Below, in pieces: positions 54,702 to 62,963 of a stretch of DNA of 64,000 bases; within the stretch, counting starts at the first letter, position 1; every line of letters begins with the position of its first letter. The position numbers and the translations under genes are program-made. The notes under the pieces are model-generated. The model was not told where the DNA came from. It was given only the letters and a program-made list of their open reading frames with translations, and searched no databases. Source of the DNA: Sphingorhabdus sp. (GTDB lineage Bacteria; Pseudomonadota; Alphaproteobacteria; Sphingomonadales; Sphingomonadaceae); NCBI RefSeq assembly GCF_023910635.1, contig NZ_JAAVVZ010000004.1, positions 1-64,000 on the forward strand. Reading direction: 5' to 3'.

Positions 54702-56321
54702 ATGGGAAGACGGTCGTGGATTATACGCCTTATGTTTGACGGCAAAGAAACACGGCTTGCCGGACACGGCTGGGACATGGATGTGTCGTTGCCCGATGCC
54801 ATGACCAGGTCGATGCGTCAAAAATCCGAACCGCGTGCGTCTGGCGCTAGCTGGCTTCGCGGCCTGGCCGAACTCGATTTTGTGCCAGACCTTGGCGAAG
54901 ATATCGGGTCGCTTCGCTGGTTCCGTGGGCTTGGCACCTTAACTGCTTTAAGCGTCGCTGCGCTTGCACTTCTACCGGATTACGGACCGATTTACGGCGT
55001 GCAGCCTTCAATGCCCAACGCGGCAGAGTTTGAAGAGGCGCGCGCACAAATGATTATGCCAATCGGTTATGGCAGCGACAGCGGCAAGCGCATGGCCGCC
55101 ACCGACACCGTTGTAGCGCTGGCCGAAAGCCCGGAACGCCCGCGCATCGAGCTCACGGCATCTTTGGGACGCGGCGACAGCTTTGCCCGCGTGCTCCAAC
55201 GTTCGGGCGTTGGTGGCAGTGAGGCCGCTAATGTCGTGAACATGGTATCGGGCGAAACGGCATTGTCGGAAATTGAGCCTGGCACCCCCATTGACATTGT
55301 CCTTGGGACGCGGCTGTCGAAAAATCAGCCGAGACCCCTTGAATCGGTAGCTTTTCGTGCGCGATTTGACCTCAATCTCGAAATCAATCGTGAAGGCGGC
55401 AGTTTAAGATTGAACAAAAAGCCCATAAACGTCGACAATACGCCGCTGCGTATTCGCGGGACGGTAGGTAGCCAGGGCATCTACCGTTCGGCGCGGGCCG
55501 CTGGCGCGCCGGCGCGTGCTATTCAGGATTATCTGAAAGTCATTTCCGGACGCACATCCCTATCAAACATCCGGCCGACTGACCAATTTGATATCATCAT
55601 CGATTACAAGCGCGCTGAAACCGGCGAAGTTAAAGTGGGCGACTTGCTATATGCTGGCGTGGATCGCGATGGAAAATCCAATATCCAGATGCTGAAATGG
55701 ACGCTTGCAGGCAACACCCAATGGTTTGAGGCATCGGGCGTCGGTGAATCGAAAGGCGCCCTCAGCCGCCCTGTCAATGGCCCCGTGACCTCCGGTTTTG
55801 GTCCCAGACGGCACCCGATTTTGGGCTATAAGCGGATGCATGCTGGTCTTGATTTCAAGGCAGGCTATGGCCAGCCAATTTTTGCGGTGACCGACGGCGT
55901 GGTCGCTTTTGCTGGACGCAATGGCGGGTATGGCAATTTTGTGCGGATCAAGCACAGTGGCGATCTTGCGAGTGGCTATGGTCATATGAGCCGGATAGCA
56001 GCGCGCCCCGGTAGCAGAGTCCGGCGGGGGCAAATTATTGGCTATGTCGGCTCCACCGGCCTGTCGACAGGACCCCATTTGCATTATGAGCTTTATCGCA
56101 ACGGGCGCGCGGTAAACCCAATGTCCGTGAAGTTCACCCAGCGCGCGCAACTGTCCGGAAGTGACCTCACCCGTTTCAAGGGCAAGCTTCAAAGCGTGAA
56201 GTCGGTCAAGCCAGGCGCGGCGCTTACGCCATTGCAAACGGCAGCTAAAAAAGAAGAAGCGCCAAAGCGGGAAATTGATCGGCTGACACTTCGCGACAGC
56301 CAGATACCCTCCGGCGGATAA
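54702..56321 (+). CDS. M23 family cell-wall endopeptidase
   Basis: A protein of about 539 residues with a transmembrane helix near residue 75-90 (LGTLTALSVAALALLPDYG) that anchors it in the inner membrane. A long region with an OapA/Csd3-like fold follows. The C-terminal M23 domain has the zinc motif HAGLDFKAGYG, the central GYGNFVRIKHSGD and GPHLHYELYRNGR. It cleaves peptidoglycan cross-links. The start could also be GTG 54678 or ATG 54732. hemB follows 40 bp downstream on the same strand. Confidence 0.9.
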   Translation: MGRRSWIIRLMFDGKETRLAGHGWDMDVSLPDAMTRSMRQKSEPRASGASWLRGLAELDFVPDLGEDIGSLRWFRGLGTLTALSVAALALLPDYGPIYGVQPSMPNAAEFEEARAQMIMPIGYGSDSGKRMAATDTVVALAESPERPRIELTASLGRGDSFARVLQRSGVGGSEAANVVNMVSGETALSEIEPGTPIDIVLGTRLSKNQPRPLESVAFRARFDLNLEINREGGSLRLNKKPINVDNTPLRIRGTVGSQGIYRSARAAGAPARAIQDYLKVISGRTSLSNIRPTDQFDIIIDYKRAETGEVKVGDLLYAGVDRDGKSNIQMLKWTLAGNTQWFEASGVGESKGALSRPVNGPVTSGFGPRRHPILGYKRMHAGLDFKAGYGQPIFAVTDGVVAFAGRNGGYGNFVRIKHSGDLASGYGHMSRIAARPGSRVRRGQIIGYVGSTGLSTGPHLHYELYRNGRAVNPMSVKFTQRAQLSGSDLTRFKGKLQSVKSVKPGAALTPLQTAAKKEEAPKREIDRLTLRDSQIPSGG

Positions 56322-56360
56322 GGCGTTGAGGAAAGAGTGTATCGCAGCTAAGTGTTTTGG

Positions 56361-57371
56361 ATGAGCGATATATCTTCTTTCCCAAACAGCCGCCTGCGCC
56401 GCACCCGCGTAACGGGCTGGAGCCGCGCGATGGTGCGCGAGACTATGCTTTCCCCTGCCGATCTTATCTGGCCCTTGTTCGTAACCGAAGGCGAAGGCAT
56501 CGAGGAACCAATTGCGACCCTGCCCGGCGTATCGCGCTGGTCCGTTGACCAGATTGTGATGCGCGCTGCCGAAGCCATTGAACTCGGCATACCCTGCATC
56601 GCCTTGTTCCCGAACACGCAGGCTGACCGCCGCACCGAAGATGGCGCGGAAGCGTTTAATCCCGATAACCTCATGTGCCGCGCCATCCGTGCGATCAAAC
56701 AAGCACATGGCGATCGGATTGGCGTTTTAACCGATGTCGCGCTCGACCCATATACCACCCATGGGCAAGACGGGCTGATCGATGATGACGGCTATGTCGT
56801 CAATGATGACACCGTCGCCGTGCTCGTCGACCAGGCTATCAACCAAGCCAATGCGGGCGCAGACATCATCGCGCCGAGCGATATGATGGATGGCCGCGTC
56901 GGTGCTATTCGCAAAGCACTGGAAATGAACGGGCATCATAATGTCCAGATCATGTCCTATGCCGCCAAATATGCGAGCGCCTTTTACGGGCCGTTCCGCG
57001 ATGCGGTCGGCTCGCGCGGCCTGCTAAAGGGCAATAAGAAATGTTACCAAATGGACCCGGCCAACACCGACGAAGCCATGCGCGAAGTGGCCATGGACAT
57101 TGCCGAAGGCGTAGACAGCGTCATGGTGAAGCCTGGCCTGCCCTATCTCGACATCGTCCGCCGGGTGCGTGACCGCTTTGACGTGCCTGTGTTCGCGTAT
57201 CAGGTGTCGGGCGAATATGCGATGATCGAGGCCGCCGCAGCGGCGGGCGCAGGCGACCGTGATGCGCTGGTGCTGGAAACGCTGATGGCGTTCAAACGCG
57301 CGGGATGTTCAGGTATATTGACCTATCATGCGGCATTGGCGGCGCGGTTGCTTAGGGTCAGGACCACTTAA
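56361..57371 (+). CDS. hemB: Delta-aminolevulinic acid dehydratase (porphobilinogen synthase)
   Basis: A 336-residue enzyme making porphobilinogen for heme and chlorophyll. Schiff-base lysines are in SYAAKYASAFYGPFRDA and VMVKPGLPYLDIV. The metal loop reads DVALDPYTTHGQDGLIDDDG without the Cys triad of zinc enzymes, so it is the Mg2+-type as in Pseudomonas. ATG 56361 is used (MSDISSFPNSRLRRTR). The last seven codons (LLRVRTT-stop) derive from a family A repeat (57352-57371), so the native C-terminus has been replaced. Confidence 0.95.
   Translation: MSDISSFPNSRLRRTRVTGWSRAMVRETMLSPADLIWPLFVTEGEGIEEPIATLPGVSRWSVDQIVMRAAEAIELGIPCIALFPNTQADRRTEDGAEAFNPDNLMCRAIRAIKQAHGDRIGVLTDVALDPYTTHGQDGLIDDDGYVVNDDTVAVLVDQAINQANAGADIIAPSDMMDGRVGAIRKALEMNGHHNVQIMSYAAKYASAFYGPFRDAVGSRGLLKGNKKCYQMDPANTDEAMREVAMDIAEGVDSVMVKPGLPYLDIVRRVRDRFDVPVFAYQVSGEYAMIEAAAAAGAGDRDALVLETLMAFKRAGCSGILTYHAALAARLLRVRTT
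57352..57371. repeat. Family A repeat overlapping the end of hemB
   Basis: TTAGGGTCAGGACCACTTAA plus following AATCCACCT matches the left arm of the element at 61-97. It is a solo copy supplying hemB's last codons and stop. Confidence 0.75.
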
Positions 57372-57409
57372 ATCCACCTACCCCCGCATATTCATCTATG
57401 GAAACGCCA

Positions 57410-57973
57410 ATGACACACACCCGCCACGACATCAGCATTATCACGCTGAACGGTAAAAAACCGATAATCCACGACAGCGCGTTTATCGCACCGGGTTGCC
57501 GTATCATCGGGGATGTCACCATCGGGGCAGACGCAAGCATCTGGTATAATTGCGTCATCCGCGCCGAAGTGAACCGCGTCGTCATCGGCGCGCGAACGAA
57601 TATTCAGGACGGCAGCATCGTCCATTGCGATGGCCCGATGCCTGGGGTTGAGGACGGATTTCCCACCATCATTGGTGACGATGTGCTAGTTGGACATAAT
57701 GTCATGCTGCACGGTTGCATCTTGCATGATCGCGCCTTTGTTGGCCTTTCTGCCACCGTGATGAACGGCGCAGTGATCGAAAGCGACGCTATGCTCGCCG
57801 CAGGCGCGATGCTGACCCAAGGCAAACGGATAGAGACACGGCAATTATGGGCGGGTTCTCCTGCCCGCTTTGTCCGTGATCTTGACGATGCCGCCGTCAT
57901 GGGGATGCGGCTTGGCGTTGCGCATTATGTCAACAATGCCAAGGCACATGCCGCCGCTGTAACTTCGGCTTAA
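57410..57973 (+). CDS. Gamma-class carbonic anhydrase family protein
   Basis: A 187-residue left-handed beta-helix with hexapeptide repeats. GASIWYNCVIRAEVNRVVIG, QDGSIVHCD, GHNVMLHGCILHD and a helical C-terminus match the YrdA/gamma-CA group. Three His/Cys-region ligands (VHCD, GHNV, LHG) suggest a metal site. It may hydrate CO2, though many members are inactive. ATG 57410 is used, with GGA at a fair distance; 57398 is an alternative. Convergent with the siderophore receptor gene with a 4-bp overlap. Confidence 0.85.
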   Translation: MTHTRHDISIITLNGKKPIIHDSAFIAPGCRIIGDVTIGADASIWYNCVIRAEVNRVVIGARTNIQDGSIVHCDGPMPGVEDGFPTIIGDDVLVGHNVMLHGCILHDRAFVGLSATVMNGAVIESDAMLAAGAMLTQGKRIETRQLWAGSPARFVRDLDDAAVMGMRLGVAHYVNNAKAHAAAVTSA

Positions 57974-60072
57974 AACTTCGCCCTTATGGTAAAGCGGCCA
58001 TTGATGGGCGCGCCGGTCGATATATTATTATTGTTATGCGCATCCGAATAATAATCGGTGTCGAACAGGTTTTCGACATTCAACTGCAATTGTAATGCAT
58101 CGCTCAGATCATAATAAAACGCCGCATCAACGCGCGTGAACGCCGGCAGCTTCGTTGTGTTGGGGGCCGTCCGGATGGCGGCAAACTGGCTGGATTGGTG
58201 AATGATCCCAAGGCCGGCTGCAAATCGATCGTTAAAGTCATAGCGGTTCCACAGGCTCGCCTGATGCCGGGGAACCTGCCCCAAACGCACGCTCTCATTG
58301 CCAGCCAAGGTTGCATCCTGATAGCTGTAGCCGCCATGGACTTGCCATGATGACGTAATGTTGCCTGTGACCGCCAGTTCGATGCCTTGCGTCCGGGTCG
58401 TCCCGATATTGATGCTGACCACAGGATTGCGGGGATCAGGCGTCGTCGCATTGCTGCGTTCCAACTGAAACACGGCCAGCGTCAGGTTCAGATTGGGCTG
58501 CACATCCCATTTGGCGCCAATCTCGTAATTTGTGAACTTTTCCGGCGCGAGATTCTGCTGCGTCACCGTCAGCGCCAAAAACTGGTCGCCGGAGCGTGGC
58601 AGGAAAGACTGGCTGTAGCTGCCATATACAGAGATATTTTCCTGCGGCTTGAAAATCAGGCCAAGGCGCGGACTGACTTTTTCGTCCTTCCTAGCAAAGT
58701 GCCGGTCAACGACGGGAAACAGGTCTGTGCCGTCAATGTCGAAATTGTCATAACGCAGGCCAGCAACAACGTCGATATGGTCGCCAAAGCTGATTTGATC
58801 CTGAACATAGGCGGAGAAGAATGTGACGTCGGACACGGTATCGCGTGATAATGTGTTGAAACTAACCGTCGGGAAAATGGGATTGGCAAGGTTAAACGTG
58901 GCGTTGGATAACGCACCATTGAAACGCCGGTTGGCCGATTTTTGATCTCCATATTCGGTGCCGACCAGGATTTTATGCATCAGCGGGCCGGTTTCCACAG
59001 CCCATACCAAATTGGCTTGCGCGATGAAATTTTCACGTTGGGTCGGATCGCTATACGCGGCCAAAGCAACGGTGCCACTTTGCGCAGTCGCAGCACCATT
59101 GGGATAGACGTTCAGGTAGGTTTTGTCATAGTCGCCATATAATATTGTACCGCTAAAGCTCAGATTTGAAGTCAACGCACCATCAAGCCGCAGCTTAGCG
59201 ATTTGCGCCTCCAACTTGGTATAATTGACGCCGGGCACGCCAAAAAATTGGTCGCGGTAGCCAGCGATCGGGCGGTTGGGCTGACCGGCACCATTGGCGA
59301 TTGACGGGATGCCACGGTCGGTTGTGCGGTCGTCATGCACATATTCATAGGACAGCCCAAGCTTCCACGCGTCATTGAGTTTGAACGCAACATAAGGGTT
59401 CCACGCATAACGCGCACCGCCAACGAAGTCGCGGTGGCTGTCGAAGTTTTCGTACACAGCGTTGATGCGCACGGCTACGGCATCGCTCAAGGGCGCGTTG
59501 ACATCCGCCGACAGATCATAAGCGCCAAGGCTGTTGATGCTGGCTTGACCTGCATAAACAAAATCATCGCTCAAAGGTGATTTCTGCACGCGGTTGATAA
59601 TGCCGCCACCGCCGCCACGACCGAAGATCAGGGCATAAGGCCCTTTCAATATTTCGACCCGTTCGATGTTGTAAAGCCCGCGATAATATTGGACGTCATC
59701 GCGCACGCCATCCAAAAAGAAGTCAGCGGTGGTGTTTTGCCCGCGTAAGGTAATCTGGTCGCGGTTGCCCTCGCCTTGGCCCACAGTCGTGCCGGGAACA
59801 TAGCGCAATATGTCCGCAAGCGAATGATGCGCCTGATCGTCCAACTGCTCGCGGGTCACGACGTTGATGGTCTGCGGAATATCGATCAGCGGCGTGTCGG
59901 TTTTTGTCGCGGTAACCGAATTGGTCGCAAGATAGCCCTCGCTTAGGCCAGTCACAATGATCGTCCGGCTGTCATCATAGGCTTCGACGTCAAACGCTTC
60001 TTCGGCAAATGCGGGTTGCCAAAATGCCGAAGCGGACAACACAGCGATAATGGACGCGGACAGGCGGAGCAT
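57970..60072 (-). CDS. TonB-dependent siderophore receptor
   Basis: A 700-residue outer-membrane receptor with a signal peptide (SIIAVLSASAFWQPAFAE), a TonB-box-like DSRTIIVTGLSEG, and the plug segments IPQTINVVTREQLDDQ and GPYALIFGRGGGGGIINRV. YELGAKWDVQP and QLNVENLFDTDYYSDAHN are barrel motifs of the FhuA/FcuA/Fiu-like siderophore group. The C-terminal Phe is present. A Fur box lies 21 bp upstream, so it is iron-regulated ferric-siderophore uptake. Confidence 0.94.
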   Translation of the reverse strand: MLRLSASIIAVLSASAFWQPAFAEEAFDVEAYDDSRTIIVTGLSEGYLATNSVTATKTDTPLIDIPQTINVVTREQLDDQAHHSLADILRYVPGTTVGQGEGNRDQITLRGQNTTADFFLDGVRDDVQYYRGLYNIERVEILKGPYALIFGRGGGGGIINRVQKSPLSDDFVYAGQASINSLGAYDLSADVNAPLSDAVAVRINAVYENFDSHRDFVGGARYAWNPYVAFKLNDAWKLGLSYEYVHDDRTTDRGIPSIANGAGQPNRPIAGYRDQFFGVPGVNYTKLEAQIAKLRLDGALTSNLSFSGTILYGDYDKTYLNVYPNGAATAQSGTVALAAYSDPTQRENFIAQANLVWAVETGPLMHKILVGTEYGDQKSANRRFNGALSNATFNLANPIFPTVSFNTLSRDTVSDVTFFSAYVQDQISFGDHIDVVAGLRYDNFDIDGTDLFPVVDRHFARKDEKVSPRLGLIFKPQENISVYGSYSQSFLPRSGDQFLALTVTQQNLAPEKFTNYEIGAKWDVQPNLNLTLAVFQLERSNATTPDPRNPVVSINIGTTRTQGIELAVTGNITSSWQVHGGYSYQDATLAGNESVRLGQVPRHQASLWNRYDFNDRFAAGLGIIHQSSQFAAIRTAPNTTKLPAFTRVDAAFYYDLSDALQLQLNVENLFDTDYYSDAHNNNNISTGAPINGRFTIRAKF

Positions 60073-60092
60073 AATGAACCTTTTTACGTTAT

Positions 60093-60107
60093 TGCGAATG
60101 ATTCGCA
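60093..60107 (-). promoter_or_regulatory. Fur box
   Basis: TGCGAAT-G-ATTCGCA is a perfect 7-1-7 inverted repeat fitting the Fur operator, centred 27 bp before the siderophore receptor start. A weaker site TGCGAATCGTTATCA lies at 60128-60142 and may be a second Fur contact. Confidence 0.8.
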
Positions 60108-60235
60108 GATCTATTTTCGTCCACTATTGCGAATCGTTATCATATGCAATTGAATATTGTAATAATCGTTGGATTGATTTTGCATCTGGTTGCGGGTTTG
60201 CAGTATCAAGATTGGATTGAAGGAGGTTTTTAACG

Positions 60236-60583
60236 ATGCAAGCAACGATTTGGCACAATCCGGATTGCGGAACCTCGCGAAAAACCTTGGCGATTCTGGA
60301 GGAAACCGAAGGTGTCTTGGTTGATGTCATCGCCTATCGCAAACAGCCATTTACGCGTGCAAAGCTTGAGCAATTGTTCCGTGACGCGGGCCTGACCCCG
60401 CGCGAAGCGTTGCGCACACGCGGTTCACCCGCTGAAGAATTGGGCCTTATCGAAGGTGCATCGTCAGAACGGATATTGGACGCGATGGTCGCGCACCCAA
60501 TTTTGGTTGAACGTCCCTTTGTCGAAACGGCGAAGGGCGTCCGGCTGTGTCGGCCTCAGGAAAAAGTGCACGAAATTTTGTGA
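60236..60583 (+). CDS. arsC: Arsenate reductase family protein (ArsC, glutaredoxin-linked)
   Basis: A 115-residue thioredoxin-fold protein. The active Cys11 is in WHNPDCGTSRKTL, with REALRTRGSPAEELGL containing the arginines that bind arsenate, and HPILVERPFVE. It reduces arsenate to arsenite using glutathione and glutaredoxin. No ars operon genes are adjacent, so a Spx/YffB-like role is possible, though motifs favour ArsC. Divergent from the siderophore receptor; 164 bp between. Confidence 0.86.
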   Translation: MQATIWHNPDCGTSRKTLAILEETEGVLVDVIAYRKQPFTRAKLEQLFRDAGLTPREALRTRGSPAEELGLIEGASSERILDAMVAHPILVERPFVETAKGVRLCRPQEKVHEIL

Positions 60584-60589
60584 ACGGCC

Positions 60590-62317
60590 TTAGGCCGCGA
60601 TGGCATAAGGTTGAATTTCACCCGACAGATACAAATTGCGCGCCTTGGCCCGGCTCATCTTACCGGAGCTTGTCCGCGGCAAGGTGCGCGGCGGGACCAG
60701 TTCCACGACGCAGTTCATGCCCGTAACCGAACGAACCTTGTCACGAATTTGTTCACGTAGCTTGGCACGTTCGACTTCGTCCGTGGTGCGGCATTGCACC
60801 AGCACGGCGGGCGATTCTTCGCCACCCGGCATTGTGACGGCGAAGGCAGCAATGTCGCCAGCCTTAAAGCCCGGCAATTGTTCCACAGCCCATTCAATGT
60901 CCTGCGGCCAATGGTTTTTGCCATTGATGATGATCATGTCCTTGGCACGGCCAACGATGTAGATATAACCGTTCGACAGATAGCCCATGTCGCCGGTGTC
61001 GAGCCATCCATCGACCAAGCAAGCATCGGTAGATTCCTTGTCGCGGAAATATTCCTTCATCAAGGACGGGCCAGTGCACCACACTTTGCCAATTGTCCTG
61101 TCCGCAACTGCCGCGCGGTTTTCGTCGCGGATCTCGATGGTCATGTCTTTGACGGCACGCCCACAATTGACGATTGCGCGATACCGAACTGGGCGGTCCG
61201 GCGCGCCCGGGTGGCCCGTAAGTTCGGTCTCTTCAACCAACTCAACCTGAATGCCTTCACCCGGCGGCATGATGGATACCGCAAGCGTGGTTTCGGCAAG
61301 GCCGTAGCTTGGCAGGAACGCCGACGCCTTGAAGCCGGCATCGCCAAAGGCGTCCACAAATGCCTGCATCACGTCAGGCCGGATCATATCCGCGCCATTG
61401 CCCGCAAGCCGCCATTTGGACAGGTCAAAGCGGTCGTTCACATGGCTCTGGCTTGAAATCCGCCGCGCGCAAATGTCATAGCCGAATGTCGGCGAATAAC
61501 TGATAACCGTGCCGTCGGCGGCGCTGATGACGTCAAGCCACGCCAGCGGGCGACGGGCAAAATCCTCCGTCTTCATGTAATCAGTCGACACCTGGTTCGC
61601 CACTGGCGACAGAAAACAACCCACGAGACCCATGTCATGATACCATGGCAACCACGACACGCAGCGGTCATTTTCGGTCACTTCCATGCCATGCGAGTGC
61701 GCCGACAGATTGTTTAACAATGCATTATGCGTCACCGCGACACCATGCGGGAAACGGGTCGATCCGCTCGAATATTGCAGATAGCAAATTTCGTCCGTGC
61801 CCGCCGCTGGCAATTCGGTTTCGGACGCAATCCGGTCGCTGAAGCTCTCCCAATCGAGCCCTTCAACGTCGCAAGCACGCGCAGCATCATTGGCCATGTC
61901 GGACAGTTCGGCGGGGAAAAACAATATCTTGGGATCACAGCTTTTCAACTGCACCGATAATTGATCGACATAGCTTTCCTTGCCGCCAAACGAGGTCGGT
62001 AGCGGCAGGGGGACGGGCCATGCGCCCGCGTAGACGCATCCGAAAAACAACGCCGCAAAATCTGGTCCTGTTTCAGCGACCAAGGCAACGCGGTCATCCT
62101 TACAAATGCCGTGGCTGATCAACCGATACGCCATTTTCAACGCATCTTCGCGCATCTCGCTATACGGATAAGGCCGCGCCAACTGGCCACGCATATCGTG
62201 GAAGTTCAATCCGCGCTTACCCAAGGCAGCGTAATCAAGCGCCGCACCAAGCGTTGCAAAGTCGGAAAAGCGGCGTTGCAAGCTGTCCTGCGTTGGCGTG
62301 GATGCGAGTGCGCTCAT
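60590..62317 (-). CDS. Fatty acyl-AMP ligase (FAAL)
   Basis: An adenylate-forming enzyme of 575 residues. The motif YLQYSSGSTRFPHGVAVTH (P-loop-like) and SWLPWYHDMGLVG are present, with SYGLAETTLAVS, DGWLDTGDMGYLSNGYIYIV and NGKNHWPQDIEWA near the C-terminus. FAALs activate fatty acids as adenylates for transfer to acyl carrier proteins rather than CoA. ATG 62317 is used because GGGAAA lies upstream. No polyketide synthase or carrier protein is adjacent, so this is an orphan copy. Confidence 0.9.
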   Translation of the reverse strand: MSALASTPTQDSLQRRFSDFATLGAALDYAALGKRGLNFHDMRGQLARPYPYSEMREDALKMAYRLISHGICKDDRVALVAETGPDFAALFFGCVYAGAWPVPLPLPTSFGGKESYVDQLSVQLKSCDPKILFFPAELSDMANDAARACDVEGLDWESFSDRIASETELPAAGTDEICYLQYSSGSTRFPHGVAVTHNALLNNLSAHSHGMEVTENDRCVSWLPWYHDMGLVGCFLSPVANQVSTDYMKTEDFARRPLAWLDVISAADGTVISYSPTFGYDICARRISSQSHVNDRFDLSKWRLAGNGADMIRPDVMQAFVDAFGDAGFKASAFLPSYGLAETTLAVSIMPPGEGIQVELVEETELTGHPGAPDRPVRYRAIVNCGRAVKDMTIEIRDENRAAVADRTIGKVWCTGPSLMKEYFRDKESTDACLVDGWLDTGDMGYLSNGYIYIVGRAKDMIIINGKNHWPQDIEWAVEQLPGFKAGDIAAFAVTMPGGEESPAVLVQCRTTDEVERAKLREQIRDKVRSVTGMNCVVELVPPRTLPRTSSGKMSRAKARNLYLSGEIQPYAIAA

Positions 62318-62427
62318 AAATTTTCCCATATTGTGATTGGGCAGCGGCCCGTGTCACTTTTCATATCCACTTTTCCTACCTGAGGATAGCAGTTCAAATT
62401 TCGACCCGACTGTGGCAAGAATAGGGC

Positions 62428-62961
62428 GTGAACCAACCCCGTCCTGCCAAAAAGCCCGCTCCACCGTTAAATGCGGAAAGGCTGCGTCAATTGGCGCTGC
62501 ATTATGTCGGTAAATATGCCACCACGCAGTCGAAATTGGCGGGCTATTTAACGCGCAAAATACGCGAACGGGGCTGGGAGGATGAACGTTCTGCAGACAT
62601 TGCCGGATTGACCGAGCAATTCACGTCGTTGGGCTATATCAACGACGCCCAATTTGCCGATGCCCGCAGCCGGTCCTTTGTCCGCAGGGGCTTTGGCGGG
62701 CGAAGGCTGAACGAGGATTTGCGCGCCAGCGGCATTGGTGACGCCGATGCCATAAATGCTAAAGCGCATATGGACGATAGCATCTTCACCGCTGCCGAAA
62801 ACTTCGCCAGGCGAAAACGGCTTGGTCCCTTTGCACAGGAAGCCGCAGCACCGGAGAAACGGAATAAGCAGTTGAACGCTTTCCTGCGCGCCGGACATGG
62901 TTTTGAATTGGCGAAACGGTTTGTGTATGCCGAACCCGGTGATGAGATCAGCGAAGACTGA
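62428..62961 (+). CDS. recX: Regulatory protein RecX
   Basis: A 177-residue protein with the RecX three-helix repeats: LRQLALHYVGKYATTQSKLAG, ERGWEDERSADIAGL and the FTSLGYINDAQFADARSRSF core. RecX inhibits RecA filament growth. Start is GTG 62428. No recA is adjacent and no clear LexA box is seen upstream. It converges with the RelA/SpoT gene. Confidence 0.88.
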   Translation: MNQPRPAKKPAPPLNAERLRQLALHYVGKYATTQSKLAGYLTRKIRERGWEDERSADIAGLTEQFTSLGYINDAQFADARSRSFVRRGFGGRRLNEDLRASGIGDADAINAKAHMDDSIFTAAENFARRKRLGPFAQEAAAPEKRNKQLNAFLRAGHGFELAKRFVYAEPGDEISED

Positions 62962-62963
62962 GT

